Shown: piece after piece, positions 39,978-50,140 of the stretch
Position numbering within the stretch: the stretch's first letter is position 1
How the letters are laid out: the number at the start of each line of letters is the position of its first letter
Assembly (NCBI RefSeq): GCF_004116385.1
Contig: NZ_PEIB01000001.1
Coordinates: forward strand, 248,001-312,000
Length of the DNA stretch: 64,000 nucleotides
Direction of reading: 5' to 3'
DNA from: Veronia nyctiphanis
GTDB taxonomy: Bacteria; Pseudomonadota; Gammaproteobacteria; Enterobacterales; Vibrionaceae
Position numbers and translations under genes: made by a program
Notes under the pieces: generated by a model
Told to the model about the DNA's origin: nothing
Database searches by the model: none
Seen by the model: only the letters and a program-made list of their open reading frames with translations

Positions 39978-40279
39978 CGTTTTAACGCCGTTTTATCACT
40001 TGTTTTTGCTCGAGTCCAAATGCTGTGATCTTGGCATTTTATGACGGCTAATTGGCGTTATTAAACTTGGGCAAAGAATGCGCTCAAGAGCATACTGTGT
40101 TACGTGGAAGTTATCGCAATGCGACAACCAGGGGTATCCACATTCTCAGCAGTTGCTCGTTATCTGCACTGCTGATGAAAATAGCAACTTAAGCATCGTA
40201 ATTGCCCGACGATTAGGCATAACACCAATAAGAAAACGCTTATCTCGGGCTCCACTTTCTAGAAAAGGAATTGGTAGTC
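39978..40279 (+). other. Intergenic region before the diiron gene
   Basis: About 300 bases without a supported gene. Because a terminator ends the reductase transcript, the diiron gene probably has its own promoter here, but I cannot place it. An 82-residue frame overlapping the diiron start lacks protein character. AAGGAA lies nine bases before the ATG at 40280. Confidence 0.35.
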
Positions 40280-41455
40280 ATGTTAGAGAAAATGTTAAAC
40301 GGTATGCCCCTCCATGCTCAACGTAAAGTTGAAGCAACAATGGATAACATCAACACCCTGACGAATATCAAAAACAAGCGGGTCATGGCGAGTTTAGGGC
40401 CGTCAGTGGTACGCGGAATGTTCCGCAAACAAGGTAAAAAGTACGATAACACAGGCATGGTTTCGGAGCATGCTGTGGATTTCGACTGGACCTACAAAAT
40501 GGATTTCCCTGAGATGCAGGAGCTTTATCGTCGTGCAGTCGGCAATCAGTGGGATGGTGACAAACACATTGATTGGTCTATCGACGTTGATCCGTTGAAC
40601 CCGCATGTTCCGATTATCGCCGATAGGTTCATTCCTATGGAAACGTTGCGCGAACACGGCGTGAAGCTGACAACGACAGAGTTTCGGGAATTTAATTTTA
40701 ATATCGCTTGCTGGATCCTAAGCCAAATGATGCATGGTGAGCAGGGCGCATTATACGCCTCGTGTCAGGTCACTGAAGCAGTACGTTGGTTTGATGGAAA
40801 GTTATACGGAGCCACGCAGGTTGTTGATGAAGCGAGGCACCTAGAGGTGTTCATGCGATACCTCGACACCAAGCTTGGTAAGCTTTATGACGTGAATGAC
40901 AACATGTTCTCAATCCTTGATGGTCTGCTGACAGATAGCCGGTGGGATATCAAGTTCCTTGGGATGCAAATAATGGTCGAAGGGTTGGCATTGGGTGCGT
41001 TTACGACTGTGCACAACATGAGCAAAGAACCTCTGTTGAAGAGTATCCTTCGCTATGTGATTCAGGATGAGGCGAGACACGTGCACTACGGAGTGCTGGC
41101 GCTCAAGAAAACGTTCGAAGAGGAACTGACGCCATCCGAACGTCGTGAGCGACAAGAGTGGGCTTTTGAAGTTGCTGTCTTAATGAGAAACAGATTCCTC
41201 GGTCACGAAATATACGAGGAGTGGTTTGAAGGGATAATGACACGCAAAACATGGAACAAACTCATTTCAGAGTCTGATGCAATGAACACCTTGCGTAAAA
41301 CTATGTTCAAGCGCCTGGTACCAAACCTAGAATGCATTGGTTTGTTGCCTGACAGTATGCTCAAACATTATGAAGAAGCTGGCCTCACCCATTACATGGG
41401 GGGTAAGAGTGCGATGGAATTGACCGACGCAGACATGATGGCTGATCTTCATTAA
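40280..41455 (+). CDS. Ferritin-like diiron protein, probable oxygenase or desaturase
   Basis: This 391-residue protein carries a four-helix diiron site. Ligand-type residues occur in the order Glu (MHGEQGALY near 155), Glu-x-x-His (VVDEARHLEVF near 190), Glu (MIVEGLALGAF near 234) and Glu-x-x-His (IQDEARHVHYG near 267). This E/EARH/E/EARH spacing is that of R2-like and acyl-desaturase-type diiron oxygenases. The N-terminal ~100 residues are basic and unassigned. With the adjoining reductase it would form a two-component oxygenase; the substrate is unknown. A terminator follows. Confidence 0.72.
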   Translation: MLEKMLNGMPLHAQRKVEATMDNINTLTNIKNKRVMASLGPSVVRGMFRKQGKKYDNTGMVSEHAVDFDWTYKMDFPEMQELYRRAVGNQWDGDKHIDWSIDVDPLNPHVPIIADRFIPMETLREHGVKLTTTEFREFNFNIACWILSQMMHGEQGALYASCQVTEAVRWFDGKLYGATQVVDEARHLEVFMRYLDTKLGKLYDVNDNMFSILDGLLTDSRWDIKFLGMQIMVEGLALGAFTTVHNMSKEPLLKSILRYVIQDEARHVHYGVLALKKTFEEELTPSERRERQEWAFEVAVLMRNRFLGHEIYEEWFEGIMTRKTWNKLISESDAMNTLRKTMFKRLVPNLECIGLLPDSMLKHYEEAGLTHYMGGKSAMELTDADMMADLH

Positions 41456-41540
41456 TTAACAATTTACAGCAATACCTGTTTTATCCGCGTTGCGGGTGAC
41501 AGACCATTTTCAAACGTAATTTACTCTTCTTAATGTAAGA

Positions 41541-41566
41541 AGCCGGCTTGTCCGGCTATTTTTTTG
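41541..41566 (+). terminator. Terminator after the diiron gene
   Basis: AGCCGG-CTTGT-CCGGCT followed by ATTTTTTT. Confidence 0.85.
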
Positions 41567-41709
41567 TCCAAAATAGAACGTCTGGGTGGCAAAAGTGCTT
41601 TATCGTGCTTCGATACCACGTTTTATTTCATTAAGCATCAGTAGATGTTTGCAATCATCTATTGCCTCCCTCATCATGGCGCACGTTCAGTTCGTCTCAG
41701 AGATACCCC

Positions 41710-42588
41710 ATGCTATTTGATTTACACAGCCATACCACTGCATCTGATGGTCATTTATCGCCGAGAGCACTTATTGAGCGAGCGTCATCGTTTAATGTTG
41801 ATGTACTGGCCATCACGGACCATGACACGGTAGCTGGTCTGAATGACGCCAGAGACGTGCTTTCAGAGCTTGAACGCTCGATGACCCTAATTAACGGCAT
41901 CGAGATTTCAACGGTGTGGAGCAACTTTGATATTCATATTGTTGGTCTGAATATCGATCCCGATGCTGAAGGACTTGCAACACTTATTGAGGAACAGACT
42001 GTTCGTCGCGATCTGCGCTCAAGAGAGATTGCTGAAAAGCTCGAAAAACAGCGTATGCCTGGTGCATTGGAAGGCGCGAAAGCCATTGCCGGTGATGTAT
42101 CGCTGACCCGAGCGCATTTTGCCCGCTGGATGGTAGAAAAAGGTCACGTAAAAAATATCCAGACAGTATTTAAAAAGTACCTGACTCGAGGTAACCCGGG
42201 TTATGTGCCGCCAAATTGGTGCTCTATTGAGCATGCAGTTGATATAATTCACAAAGCAGGTGGGCAGGCTGTACTTGCTCATCCCGGTCGCTATAAACTC
42301 TCCGCCAAATGGTTGAAGCGCCTGCTTCAGGCCTTTGCTGATGCTGGTGGTGATGCAATGGAAGTTGCTCAGCCGCAGCAGGCACCTAATGAGCGAAGGC
42401 TACTTGCCGACTATGCTATTCACTATGGACTACTGGCTTCTCAAGGTTCAGATTTTCATTACCCTTCTCCCTGGTTGGAGTTGGGAAGGAATCTATATTT
42501 ACCCAAAGGGTGTCAACCTGTTTGGGAAAACTGGACTTTGCCGGTGAACAGATTGGCTGAAACCAGCCACAAGCTCGAGGAGAAATAA
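41710..42588 (+). CDS. rnm: 5'-3' exoribonuclease Rnm (YciV/TrpH, PHP domain)
   Basis: From the ATG at 41710 this is a 292-residue PHP-family phosphoesterase with metal ligands in [14 protein letters not shown] (residues 3-16), ITDHDT near 40, NGIEIS near 67, VLAHPGRY near 195 and QGSDFHYPS near 257. The Escherichia coli homologue (RNase AM) trims the 5' ends of rRNAs and acts on short RNAs. Frames extending upstream of 41710 lack the family start. Its last base overlaps the ATG of yciO (TAATG). Confidence 0.92.
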   Translation: MLFDLHSHTTASDGHLSPRALIERASSFNVDVLAITDHDTVAGLNDARDVLSELERSMTLINGIEISTVWSNFDIHIVGLNIDPDAEGLATLIEEQTVRRDLRSREIAEKLEKQRMPGALEGAKAIAGDVSLTRAHFARWMVEKGHVKNIQTVFKKYLTRGNPGYVPPNWCSIEHAVDIIHKAGGQAVLAHPGRYKLSAKWLKRLLQAFADAGGDAMEVAQPQQAPNERRLLADYAIHYGLLASQGSDFHYPSPWLELGRNLYLPKGCQPVWENWTLPVNRLAETSHKLEEK

Positions 42589-43207
42589 TGAGCCAATTTT
42601 TCTATGTTCACCCTGAAAATCCGCAAGCACGCCTGATCAATCAGGCCGTTGCGATCGTGCGAAATGGAGGGGTGATCGTTTACCCGACTGACTCTGGCTA
42701 TGCGCTGGGTTGTCAGCTTGAAAACAAACAGGCGCTGGAGCGTATTTGTCGCATTCGTCGTCTCGATGACAGCCATAACTTCACACTGTTATGTCGCGAT
42801 TTGTCAGAGCTTTCGCTTTACGCGCGCGTTGACAATACGGCGTTTCGTCTTATCCGAAACAATACACCGGGTGCGTTTACCTTCATCTTCAAAGCGACCA
42901 AAGAAGTGCCGCGTCGATTGATGAACCCGAAGCGCAAAACCATCGGTATTCGGGTACCAGATAACCAGATCGCGTTGGATTTGCTGGAGGCATTGGGTGA
43001 GCCCATGATGTCGACATCTCTTATCCTTCCAGGTAATGACTATACCGAGTCTGATCCTGAATCAATTAGAGATAATCTTGAGCATGCGGTTGATGTTATT
43101 TTGCATGGTGCTATCTCGGTGAGCACCCGACAACCGTGGTGGATTTCAGTGAAGATTCACCAGAGATTCTGCGTTACGGTGCAGGTGATGCCGCGCCATT
43201 CGAGTGA
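42588..43207 (+). CDS. yciO: YciO, Sua5/YrdC-like protein, frame broken near the end
   Basis: YciO is related to Sua5/YrdC and may make a threonylcarbamoyl-type adduct, but its role is unsettled. Restoring one G near 43110 (CAT GGT GGC) gives LHGGYLGEHPTTVVDFSED at the end and a 206-residue protein, the length of the Escherichia coli protein. KNGGVIVYPTDSGYALGC-type N-terminus (here RNGGVIVYPTDSGYALGC near 26) and RKTIGIRVPDN near 122 are present. It is coupled to rnm. Confidence 0.92.
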
Positions 43208-43351
43208 TTGGATTAATCATAATCTTGATCACAAAATGCATGGTGTATTCTTGTACACTTTGGCATAATGCGCCGTTGTTTCGAAGATGGTCTCCGAAAC
43301 CCCAATGTCCGACATCGACGCCTGTGAAGGCGACAGTAAGGTAACGATTTA

Positions 43352-44326
43352 ATGAGCGAAAAATTACAGAAGGTGCTGGCTCGCGCTGGCTTAGGTTCCC
43401 GCCGGGAAGTTGAAAGTCTGATTCAGGCTGGTCGAGTCAGTGTTAATGGCGCTGTGGCCAAGCTTGGTGATCGCCTTGACGACCTCAATGCACACATTCG
43501 TGTTGATGGCCATAGCGTGAAAATCTCAGCATCTTCTGAGGTTGTTTGTCGTGTTCTGGCATACAACAAACCTGAGGGTGAGCTGTGTACTCGCAGTGAC
43601 CCAGAGGGCAGAAGGACGGTGTTTGATCGCCTCCCACGTTTGAACGATGCCCGCTGGGTATCGGTAGGTCGCCTTGATGCCAATACGTCAGGCCTATTGC
43701 TGTTCACGACTGACGGCGAGCTTGCTAACCGCCTGATGCATCCTAGCCGTCAGGTTCAGCGTGAATATATGGTTCGCGTGTTCGGCGAAGTGAACGAGCA
43801 AATGGTTCGTAACCTTGTAAACGGTGTCAAGCTGGAAGATGGCGAAGCCCGTTTTGAAGATGTTCAGTACGCGGGCGGTGAAGGCATGAACCATACCTTC
43901 TATGTCGTGATCACTGAAGGCCGTAACCGTGAAGTTCGCCGTTTGTGGGAAACACAGGGTGTGACAGTCAGCCGTCTAAAGCGTGTACGCTACGGTGATT
44001 TGTACCTGAGCAAAGAACTACCTCGTGGCGGTTGGATGGAACTTGACCTGAAAGAAGTGAATTACCTTCGCGAGATGGTCGAGATGCGTCCCGAGAAAGA
44101 AACCTTTGTGACTCCAGAAGCGGAAAAACGCAAAGCACGTTCTCAGAAAATCCGTCGCGCTGTTCGTCGACACGAAGAACGCGTAGATTCTTCTGATACG
44201 CGAAAGTCACGTCAATCTCGTCGTGGTAACTCAGCGTCTAAACCTCAAGCTAAAGGCCGTCCAGGCAGCCAACAACGCCCAGGGCAGTCTTCAAACCGTC
44301 AGAAACGCGGCTCGTCTAAGCGATAA
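43352..44326 (+). CDS. rluB: 23S rRNA pseudouridine synthase RluB
   Basis: RluB makes pseudouridine 2605 in 23S rRNA. The 324-residue protein has an N-terminal S4 RNA-binding domain ([19 protein letters not shown]), the RsuA-type catalytic motif with Asp109 in [15 protein letters not shown], and [15 protein letters not shown] near 188. A basic, Arg/Ser/Gln-rich tail (about 245-324) extends the protein and is probably disordered. A terminator follows. Confidence 0.95.
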   Translation: MSEKLQKVLARAGLGSRREVESLIQAGRVSVNGAVAKLGDRLDDLNAHIRVDGHSVKISASSEVVCRVLAYNKPEGELCTRSDPEGRRTVFDRLPRLNDARWVSVGRLDANTSGLLLFTTDGELANRLMHPSRQVQREYMVRVFGEVNEQMVRNLVNGVKLEDGEARFEDVQYAGGEGMNHTFYVVITEGRNREVRRLWETQGVTVSRLKRVRYGDLYLSKELPRGGWMELDLKEVNYLREMVEMRPEKETFVTPEAEKRKARSQKIRRAVRRHEERVDSSDTRKSRQSRRGNSASKPQAKGRPGSQQRPGQSSNRQKRGSSKR

Positions 44327-44363
44327 GCCTGTGTGGCGCTGAAATTCGCGCAACAAGAACAAC

Positions 44364-44388
44364 AAAGGCCAGCAAATGCTGGCCTTTT
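44364..44388. terminator. Bidirectional terminator, rluB / yciK
   Basis: AAAGGCCAGCA-AA-TGCTGGCCTTT followed by TTC, between convergent genes. Confidence 0.85.
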
Positions 44389-44432
44389 TCTTTCTGTCAT
44401 CAATGTATGTTTGGGGTAAGGAAGAAGAAAAG

Positions 44433-45212
44433 TTACTCTTCTTCTTCCTTTGCCTTTTGTTGCCCCGGTACCAGTTTGGGTTGCGCATAGATACATTGAC
44501 CATTCACATCTCTGCCTTCCGGTGCCATCAAATAAATGTAAAGAGGCATAATATCAGCTGGCGTTTTCAGGAGGTTTGAATCTTCCGCTGGGAAAGCAGA
44601 TGCGCGCATTTTCGTGCGAGTACCGCCCGGATTTATCGCATTAACGCGCACGTTTGTGTCAGAAAGCTCATCAGCAAGGATTTGCATCATCCCTTCGGTC
44701 GCAAATTTAGAGATGGCGTAGCTTCCCCAAAATGCGCGTCCCATGTGTCCAACGGTTGATGAAGTAAACACAATCCGGGCGTCTTCAGATTTCTTCATCA
44801 GCGGCAACAAGGCTTGTGTCATCAAAAACGCCCCTTTGACGTTAACCTGCATGACATCATCGAACGTCTTTTCATCAATCTGGTCAAACGGGCTCAGTAC
44901 ACCCAGCAAACTTGCATTGTGCAGCACACCATCAAGTCGACTAAATTGCCCTTCAATGGTATCCGCCATGTCGATGTAATTTTGTTTAGTGGCCCCCATA
45001 AGGTCAAGAGGCACAATGGCAGGTGTCGGGCCACCAGCAGTTTCTATCTCGTCGTACACAGCCTCGAGCTTAGACACTGTTCGACCCAAAAGAATAACGG
45101 TAGCACCCTTGGCAGCATAACTGAGTGCGGCCTCCCGGCCTATACCGTCTCCGGCGCCAGTCACCAGGATGACTCTGTCATTTAACGCGTCTGATGAGAC
45201 TTGATATTCCAC
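44433..45212 (-). CDS. yciK: Short-chain dehydrogenase YciK
   Basis: This 259-residue SDR-family oxidoreductase has the cofactor motif VTGAGDGIGREAAL near 16 and the catalytic SSTVGHMGRAFWGSYAISKFA (Ser/Tyr/Lys) near 145-165. The INPGGTRTKMRASAFP tail near 195 is characteristic of YciK. The GTG at 45212 with AGGAAG upstream aligns with the family start, so the longer frame is not used. The physiological substrate is unknown. Gene order rluB-yciK-sohB-topA follows Escherichia coli, without btuR. Confidence 0.92.
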   Translation of the reverse strand: MEYQVSSDALNDRVILVTGAGDGIGREAALSYAAKGATVILLGRTVSKLEAVYDEIETAGGPTPAIVPLDLMGATKQNYIDMADTIEGQFSRLDGVLHNASLLGVLSPFDQIDEKTFDDVMQVNVKGAFLMTQALLPLMKKSEDARIVFTSSTVGHMGRAFWGSYAISKFATEGMMQILADELSDTNVRVNAINPGGTRTKMRASAFPAEDSNLLKTPADIMPLYIYLMAPEGRDVNGQCIYAQPKLVPGQQKAKEEEE

Positions 45213-45392
45213 GATACACTTCCTACGTACTGAGTAAAACGCCCATTGTACGTGCGCAATATCTGATGAAACAACCAAAGAGATCTCGCAAAGCGGTAAA
45301 AATTAGTTTCAATTACATGTACTCTGGACAGTAATAATTTCTATCAGTTGATAGTAGAATTCTAAATCTACAAAGATAAAGAGGGATTAAAG

Positions 45393-46454
45393 GTGGATTT
45401 TCTTTTTGAATACGGTCTTTTTCTGCTGAAAGCGGCGACGTTTGTGGTCGTTGTTTTTGCAATCTTTGCGATCATTCGAGGTGGTGGCAAAGGCGCAGCT
45501 CAGCCTGGGGAGCTTAAAATTACCAACCTGACTGAGGCGTTCAAAGACACGATCTCTACGATGGAATCCCATCTTTACGATGATGCGGCCATGAAGCTGC
45601 GTGAGAAAGAAGAGAAAAAAGCAGACAAAGCAAAAGCGAAAGAAGAAAAGAGCAAAGCCAAAGAACTTGCAAACAGCGGTGATCTTGATACGAGCCGAAA
45701 ACCTCAGCTCTTTGTCATTGATTTCAACGGCAGCATTGATGCCCGAGAAGTCGGTGCTATGCGCGAAGAAATCACCGCGATTCTGGCCGTTGCCAAAGAA
45801 GGTGACGAAGTGCTGGTCAGGCTTGAAAGCGGCGGCGGTATGGTGCATGCATATGGTCTTGCTTCTTCTCAACTTGATCGCGTGAAGAAAGCGGGTGTTA
45901 AGCTAACGATTTCTGTTGATAAAGTCGCTGCTAGTGGTGGCTACATGATGGCATGTGTTGCTGATAAAATCATCGCGGCACCGTTTGCTATCGTAGGTTC
46001 TATTGGCGTAATTGCCCAGTTGCCAAACTTTAATAAGCTTCTGAAAAAGAATGACATTGAGTTTGAACAGCTGACAGCAGGCGAATTCAAGCGCACGTTG
46101 ACGATGTTTGGCGAAAACACAGACAAAGCACGCGAGAAGTTTCAGGAAGAACTGGAGCAGACACATGGCTTGTTCAAAGATTTCATCGCTGATCATAGAC
46201 CTGACCTTGAGCTGACAAAAGTGGCAACGGGTGAGCACTGGTTTGGTAATCAGGCATTGCCGCTTGGGTTGATTGATGAGGTAGGTACCAGTGATGACTT
46301 TTTGATGGCTGCCTGTAAAGAAGACAGAGATATTTTGAAAATTCAATATACCGCGCGTAAGAAGCTGATGGACAAGGTGTTTGATTCATCATCAGAGGCG
46401 GTGGACCGTTTGTTGTTGAAATGGGTTGCTCGCGGTCAGCGACCAATCGTTTAG
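45393..46454 (+). CDS. sohB: Inner-membrane protease SohB
   Basis: This 353-residue S49-family peptidase has an N-terminal membrane segment (about 10-28), a Lys/Glu-rich coiled region (near 68-95), and the catalytic core with Lys/Ser-type motifs VDKVAASGGYMMACVADKI near 175 (Ser in SGGY) and APFAIVGSIGVIAQ near 198. It acts on the periplasmic side. The start is GTG with GAGGGATTAAAG upstream. Confidence 0.94.
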   Translation: MDFLFEYGLFLLKAATFVVVVFAIFAIIRGGGKGAAQPGELKITNLTEAFKDTISTMESHLYDDAAMKLREKEEKKADKAKAKEEKSKAKELANSGDLDTSRKPQLFVIDFNGSIDAREVGAMREEITAILAVAKEGDEVLVRLESGGGMVHAYGLASSQLDRVKKAGVKLTISVDKVAASGGYMMACVADKIIAAPFAIVGSIGVIAQLPNFNKLLKKNDIEFEQLTAGEFKRTLTMFGENTDKAREKFQEELEQTHGLFKDFIADHRPDLELTKVATGEHWFGNQALPLGLIDEVGTSDDFLMAACKEDRDILKIQYTARKKLMDKVFDSSSEAVDRLLLKWVARGQRPIV

Positions 46455-46462
46455 GAGTGAAA

Positions 46463-46888
46463 ATGAATCCGACCTGGGCCTTCTTCTCGCTGCAGGGGAG
46501 AATGAGACGTAGGGATTACTGGCTGTGGAATATTGTGTTAGGCATGATTCAGTGGCCAGCAATGATGTATATCTTTCAGGGGGGTACAGGGGCGCTCAGT
46601 ATCCTTGCTTCTATCGTGATGTTCATTTCGACGTGGTCTAACCTCGCCATGGACATCAAACGCCTTAGAGACAGAGATATGCCACCATGGTGGATAGGGA
46701 TGAGTCTTTTACCACTGACCAATATCCTGCCGCTCATTTTGGTGAGTGCGGTTTTCCGTCTTGTTGTGCTCGGCATTTTGGATGGTACACCAGGACCAAA
46801 TCGCTACGGGCCTGACCCGAAGGGACGGGGTGGTAAACCGCCATCAAATGATAGCAAACCGAAAGATGAAGCTGTGTTCGAAGGCTAA
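46463..46888 (+). CDS. DUF805 inner-membrane protein
   Basis: From the ATG at 46463 (TAGGAG upstream) this 141-residue protein has the DUF805 layout: FFSLQGRMRRRDYWLW near the start, three hydrophobic helices (about 24-45, 47-62, 80-100) and RLRDRDMPPWW between helices two and three. The tail (GPNRYGPDPKGRGGKPPS...) is polar. Family function is unknown. It starts 8 bases after sohB, so it is probably co-transcribed. Confidence 0.85.
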   Translation: MNPTWAFFSLQGRMRRRDYWLWNIVLGMIQWPAMMYIFQGGTGALSILASIVMFISTWSNLAMDIKRLRDRDMPPWWIGMSLLPLTNILPLILVSAVFRLVVLGILDGTPGPNRYGPDPKGRGGKPPSNDSKPKDEAVFEG

Positions 46889-46899
46889 TCTGGAGGTAA

Positions 46900-46931
46900 A
46901 AAAGCCACGACTAACATCGTGGCTTTTTTTT
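46900..46931 (+). terminator. Terminator after the DUF805 gene
   Basis: AAGCCACGA-CTAACA-TCGTGGCTT followed by a long T-run. Confidence 0.88.
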
Positions 46932-47432
46932 GGTCGGGGGAGTCTTCAACATTCTTAATGTATCAGCAAGCTTGTCTTTGTCTTTACTCCGGCTACGAAA
47001 ATCATGTATATACTTTAGCGGTTGTTGATGGCCAATAGTGTTTATCCATTTAGCATGAGAATCTACCAATAACCGGGCACTCAAACTGCTGTTTTATTCA
47101 TTGTGCCAGAGCTTTCAGTGTCACGTTACTCTTAAATTTAGTGTGACCCAGGCCAGAAATTTGTGCATCTTAATAGCGTTAAAGTCATTACCAATGGTAA
47201 TGATTAGCGCCCATGAGGGAACACAGTGGTCTGAAAAAAGGCGTTACACCAGCTACTGTTCATTTTTTTTTCAAAAATCGAAGAAGCCGCGACCAATCAG
47301 CGACTTTTCCGTAGAAACAGGTTGATATTCAGTTCGACACGCTCAATATTAAAAAGCGTTGGCCCGTCTCAGATGGGTATTGTTCAACCTGATCATTAGA
47401 TTTTATAAATACGAGGGCGTAATTGGTTCATT
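46932..47432 (+). promoter_or_regulatory. topA upstream region with an operator-like palindrome
   Basis: About 500 bases without a supported gene precede topA. They include TCATTACCAATGGTAATGA at 47185-47203 (8-base arms, 3-base centre), which could be an operator. topA promoters are supercoiling-responsive in other bacteria; I cannot place them here. The 74-residue frame at 47101-47325 has no recognisable character and is rejected. Confidence 0.4.
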
Positions 47433-50057
47433 ATGGGTAAATCTCTCGTTATCGTGGAGTCACCAGCGAAGGCGAAAACGATAAACAAGTATCTTGGCAA
47501 AGATTTTGTCGTTAAGTCGAGTGTCGGCCACGTTCGTGACCTGCCAACTGGCGCTTCTCAGGGCGGTAAAAAAGCTGCTCCAGTGTCAACTAAAGGCCTG
47601 AGTCCGGAAGAAAAAGAGCGCATCAAAAAGCAGAAAGAGAAGAAAGCGCTGATCAACAAAATGGGTGTAGACCCATACGATGACTGGAAAGCCAACTACC
47701 AAATTTTGCCCGGCAAAGAGAAAGTCGTTGCCGAGCTCAAAACTCTTGCTGAAAAAGCTGACCATGTTTATCTCGCGACCGATTTGGACCGTGAGGGTGA
47801 GGCGATAGCCTGGCACTTGCGGGAAATCATTGGTGGTGATCAAGATCGTTTCAAACGCGTTGTCTTTAATGAGATCACCAAAAACGCGATCACTCAGGCT
47901 TTCGAAGCGCCGGGTGAGTTGAACATAGACGGTGTGAATGCCCAGCAGGCTCGCCGTTTCTTGGACCGTGTTGTTGGTTTCATGGTATCGCCGCTGCTTT
48001 GGAAGAAAGTCGCTCGTGGCTTGTCCGCTGGTCGTGTGCAGTCTGTGGCGGTAAAATTGCTGGTAGAACGTGAGCACGAAATTAAAGCTTTCGTGCCGCA
48101 GGAATACTGGGATATTCACACCGATACCACGACAGCAAGTCAAAGCGCGCTCCGTTTGGTGGTGGCCCAGCAAAACAAAGCTGCCTTCAAGCCGCTGAAC
48201 GAAGAATCAGCCATGGCGGCAACGCGCGTACTTCAGTCTGCGACATACAAGGTTGTCGATCGTGAAGATCGTCCTACCAGCAGCAAGCCATCAGCACCTT
48301 ATATCACGTCTACGCTCCAGCAGGCGGCAAGTACCCGTCTTGGCTTTGGTGTGAAGAAGACCATGATGTTAGCTCAGCGTCTCTATGAGGCGGGCTACAT
48401 CACTTATATGCGTACAGACTCAACGAACCTCAGTAAAGAGGCGGTGGAGGCTGCACGAGGCTTCATCGGCACTGAGTACGGTGAAAACTATCTGCCCGGC
48501 AGTGCCAATGTTTATGGTGCAAAGAGCAATGCACAAGAAGCGCACGAAGCGATTCGACCTTCAAGTGTTGATGTTAATGCTGACCAACTGACAGGCATGG
48601 ACCCTGATGCGCACCGTCTTTACGACCTGATTTGGCGACAATTTGTTGCTTGTCAGATGGTGCCAGCAAAATACGATTCGAGCACCATCACGGTGGAAGC
48701 GGGCGAATTTACCCTGAAAGCGAAAGGCCGTACTTTACGCTTTGATGGTTGGACACGTGTTCAGCGTCCAATGGGTAAAAACGAAGACACAACGTTGCCG
48801 CGTGTCGATGTTGGCGAACAGCTTTCGCTTGAGAAAGTGGACCCGAAACAGCACTTCACCAAGCCGCCAGCGCGTTACACCGAAGCGGCATTGGTTAAAG
48901 AGCTGGAAAAACGTGGTATTGGCCGTCCATCAACATATGCATCGATTATTTCTACCATTCAGGATCGTGGCTACGTTCGCGTTGAGCAGCGTCGTTTCTA
49001 TGCAGAGAAAATGGGAGAGATCGTTACTGACCGTCTCGACCATAGCTTTGCGGATTTGATGGATTATGATTTCACCGCAAGAATGGAAGAGCGTCTTGAC
49101 CAGATTGCTGTTGGCAGCAAGAACTGGAAAGAAGTGCTTAACGCATTCTTTGACGATTTCACCGATGTATTGGGTACTGCCGAACAGGATGAAGATCAGG
49201 GCGGAATGAAGCCAAACAATATCGTACTGACTGATATTGATTGCCCGACCTGTGGCCGTAAGATGGGTATTCGTACCGCATCAACGGGTGTTTTTCTTGG
49301 CTGTTCAGGCTATGCGCTTCCGCCAAAAGAACGATGCAAGACCACTATCAACCTAATGGATGAAGAGGGTATTGTTAACGTTCTGGAAGAAGACGTTGAA
49401 ACTGAAGCGCTGCGAGCGAAGAAACGTTGCCCGAAATGTGAAACGGCAATGGACGCTTACCTCATCGATCAGGAGCGTAAACTGCACGTTTGTGGTAATA
49501 ACCCAAGTTGTGACGGTTATGTCGTTGAAAAGGGACAGTACCAGCTCAAGGGTTACGATGGCCCCGTTGTTGAGTGTGACAAGTGTAGTTCCGATATGGT
49601 GCTAAAAAATGGCCGATTCGGGAAATACATGGACTGCACCAATGATGAGTGTAAAAACACGCGTAAGATTCTGAAAAACGGCGAGGTTGCACCTCCGAAA
49701 GAAGATCCTGTGCATTTTCCTGAGTTACCATGTGAAAACTCAGATGCGTATTTTGTTCTGCGTGATGGCGCATCTGGTTTGTTTATGGCGGCCAGCAACT
49801 TCCCTAAATCGCGCGAAACACGAGCACCGTTGGTTGAAGAGTTGTCACGCTTCAAAGACCGTTTGTCGGATAAGTTCAAGTACCTTGCTGATGCACCGCA
49901 GGAAGATCCTGATGGCCGCAAAGCCGTTGTGCGCTTTAGTCGTAAAACCAAAGAGAACTACATTCGTACCGAAGAAGATGGAAAGCCGTCTGGCTGGACG
50001 GGCTTGTTTATCGATGGTAAGTGGGAAATCACTGACAAGCGTAAAAAGAAGAAATAA
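47433..50057 (+). CDS. topA: DNA topoisomerase I
   Basis: TopA relaxes negative supercoils. The 874-residue enzyme has the TOPRIM domain ([34 protein letters not shown] near 112), the nucleophile Tyr325 in [10 protein letters not shown], and [13 protein letters not shown] near 370. Three to four C-terminal zinc-finger-type units follow, with Cys pairs CPTCGRKM near 605 and [24 protein letters not shown]. Its position downstream of sohB matches Escherichia and Vibrio. Confidence 0.97.
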   Translation: MGKSLVIVESPAKAKTINKYLGKDFVVKSSVGHVRDLPTGASQGGKKAAPVSTKGLSPEEKERIKKQKEKKALINKMGVDPYDDWKANYQILPGKEKVVAELKTLAEKADHVYLATDLDREGEAIAWHLREIIGGDQDRFKRVVFNEITKNAITQAFEAPGELNIDGVNAQQARRFLDRVVGFMVSPLLWKKVARGLSAGRVQSVAVKLLVEREHEIKAFVPQEYWDIHTDTTTASQSALRLVVAQQNKAAFKPLNEESAMAATRVLQSATYKVVDREDRPTSSKPSAPYITSTLQQAASTRLGFGVKKTMMLAQRLYEAGYITYMRTDSTNLSKEAVEAARGFIGTEYGENYLPGSANVYGAKSNAQEAHEAIRPSSVDVNADQLTGMDPDAHRLYDLIWRQFVACQMVPAKYDSSTITVEAGEFTLKAKGRTLRFDGWTRVQRPMGKNEDTTLPRVDVGEQLSLEKVDPKQHFTKPPARYTEAALVKELEKRGIGRPSTYASIISTIQDRGYVRVEQRRFYAEKMGEIVTDRLDHSFADLMDYDFTARMEERLDQIAVGSKNWKEVLNAFFDDFTDVLGTAEQDEDQGGMKPNNIVLTDIDCPTCGRKMGIRTASTGVFLGCSGYALPPKERCKTTINLMDEEGIVNVLEEDVETEALRAKKRCPKCETAMDAYLIDQERKLHVCGNNPSCDGYVVEKGQYQLKGYDGPVVECDKCSSDMVLKNGRFGKYMDCTNDECKNTRKILKNGEVAPPKEDPVHFPELPCENSDAYFVLRDGASGLFMAASNFPKSRETRAPLVEELSRFKDRLSDKFKYLADAPQEDPDGRKAVVRFSRKTKENYIRTEEDGKPSGWTGLFIDGKWEITDKRKKKK

Positions 50058-50081
50058 CGCAGTTCAGTAGTGACCAGGAAT

Positions 50082-50109
50082 TAAAAGGACAGCATGAGCT
50101 GTCCTTTTT
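50082..50109. terminator. Bidirectional terminator after topA
   Basis: AAAAGGACAG-CATGAG-CTGTCCTTTT followed by TCTTTTC, between the convergent topA and SDR genes. Confidence 0.85.
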
Positions 50110-50140
50110 CTTTTCTCACTACTAACGTGTTCGGTACTTC

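Noticed and set aside
40078-40326. 82-residue plus-strand frame before the diiron gene
   Set aside because: It overlaps the diiron start and lacks protein-like features.
45387-46346. Minus-strand frames opposite sohB (161 and 147 residues)
   Set aside because: They mirror the sohB coding sequence and show only basic or Phe-rich shadow composition.
47101-47325. 74-residue plus-strand frame before topA
   Set aside because: Poor composition, no family match by eye and no ribosome site.
47586-48173. 195-residue minus-strand frame opposite topA
   Set aside because: It lies entirely within the coding region of topA and has no motif or ribosome site.
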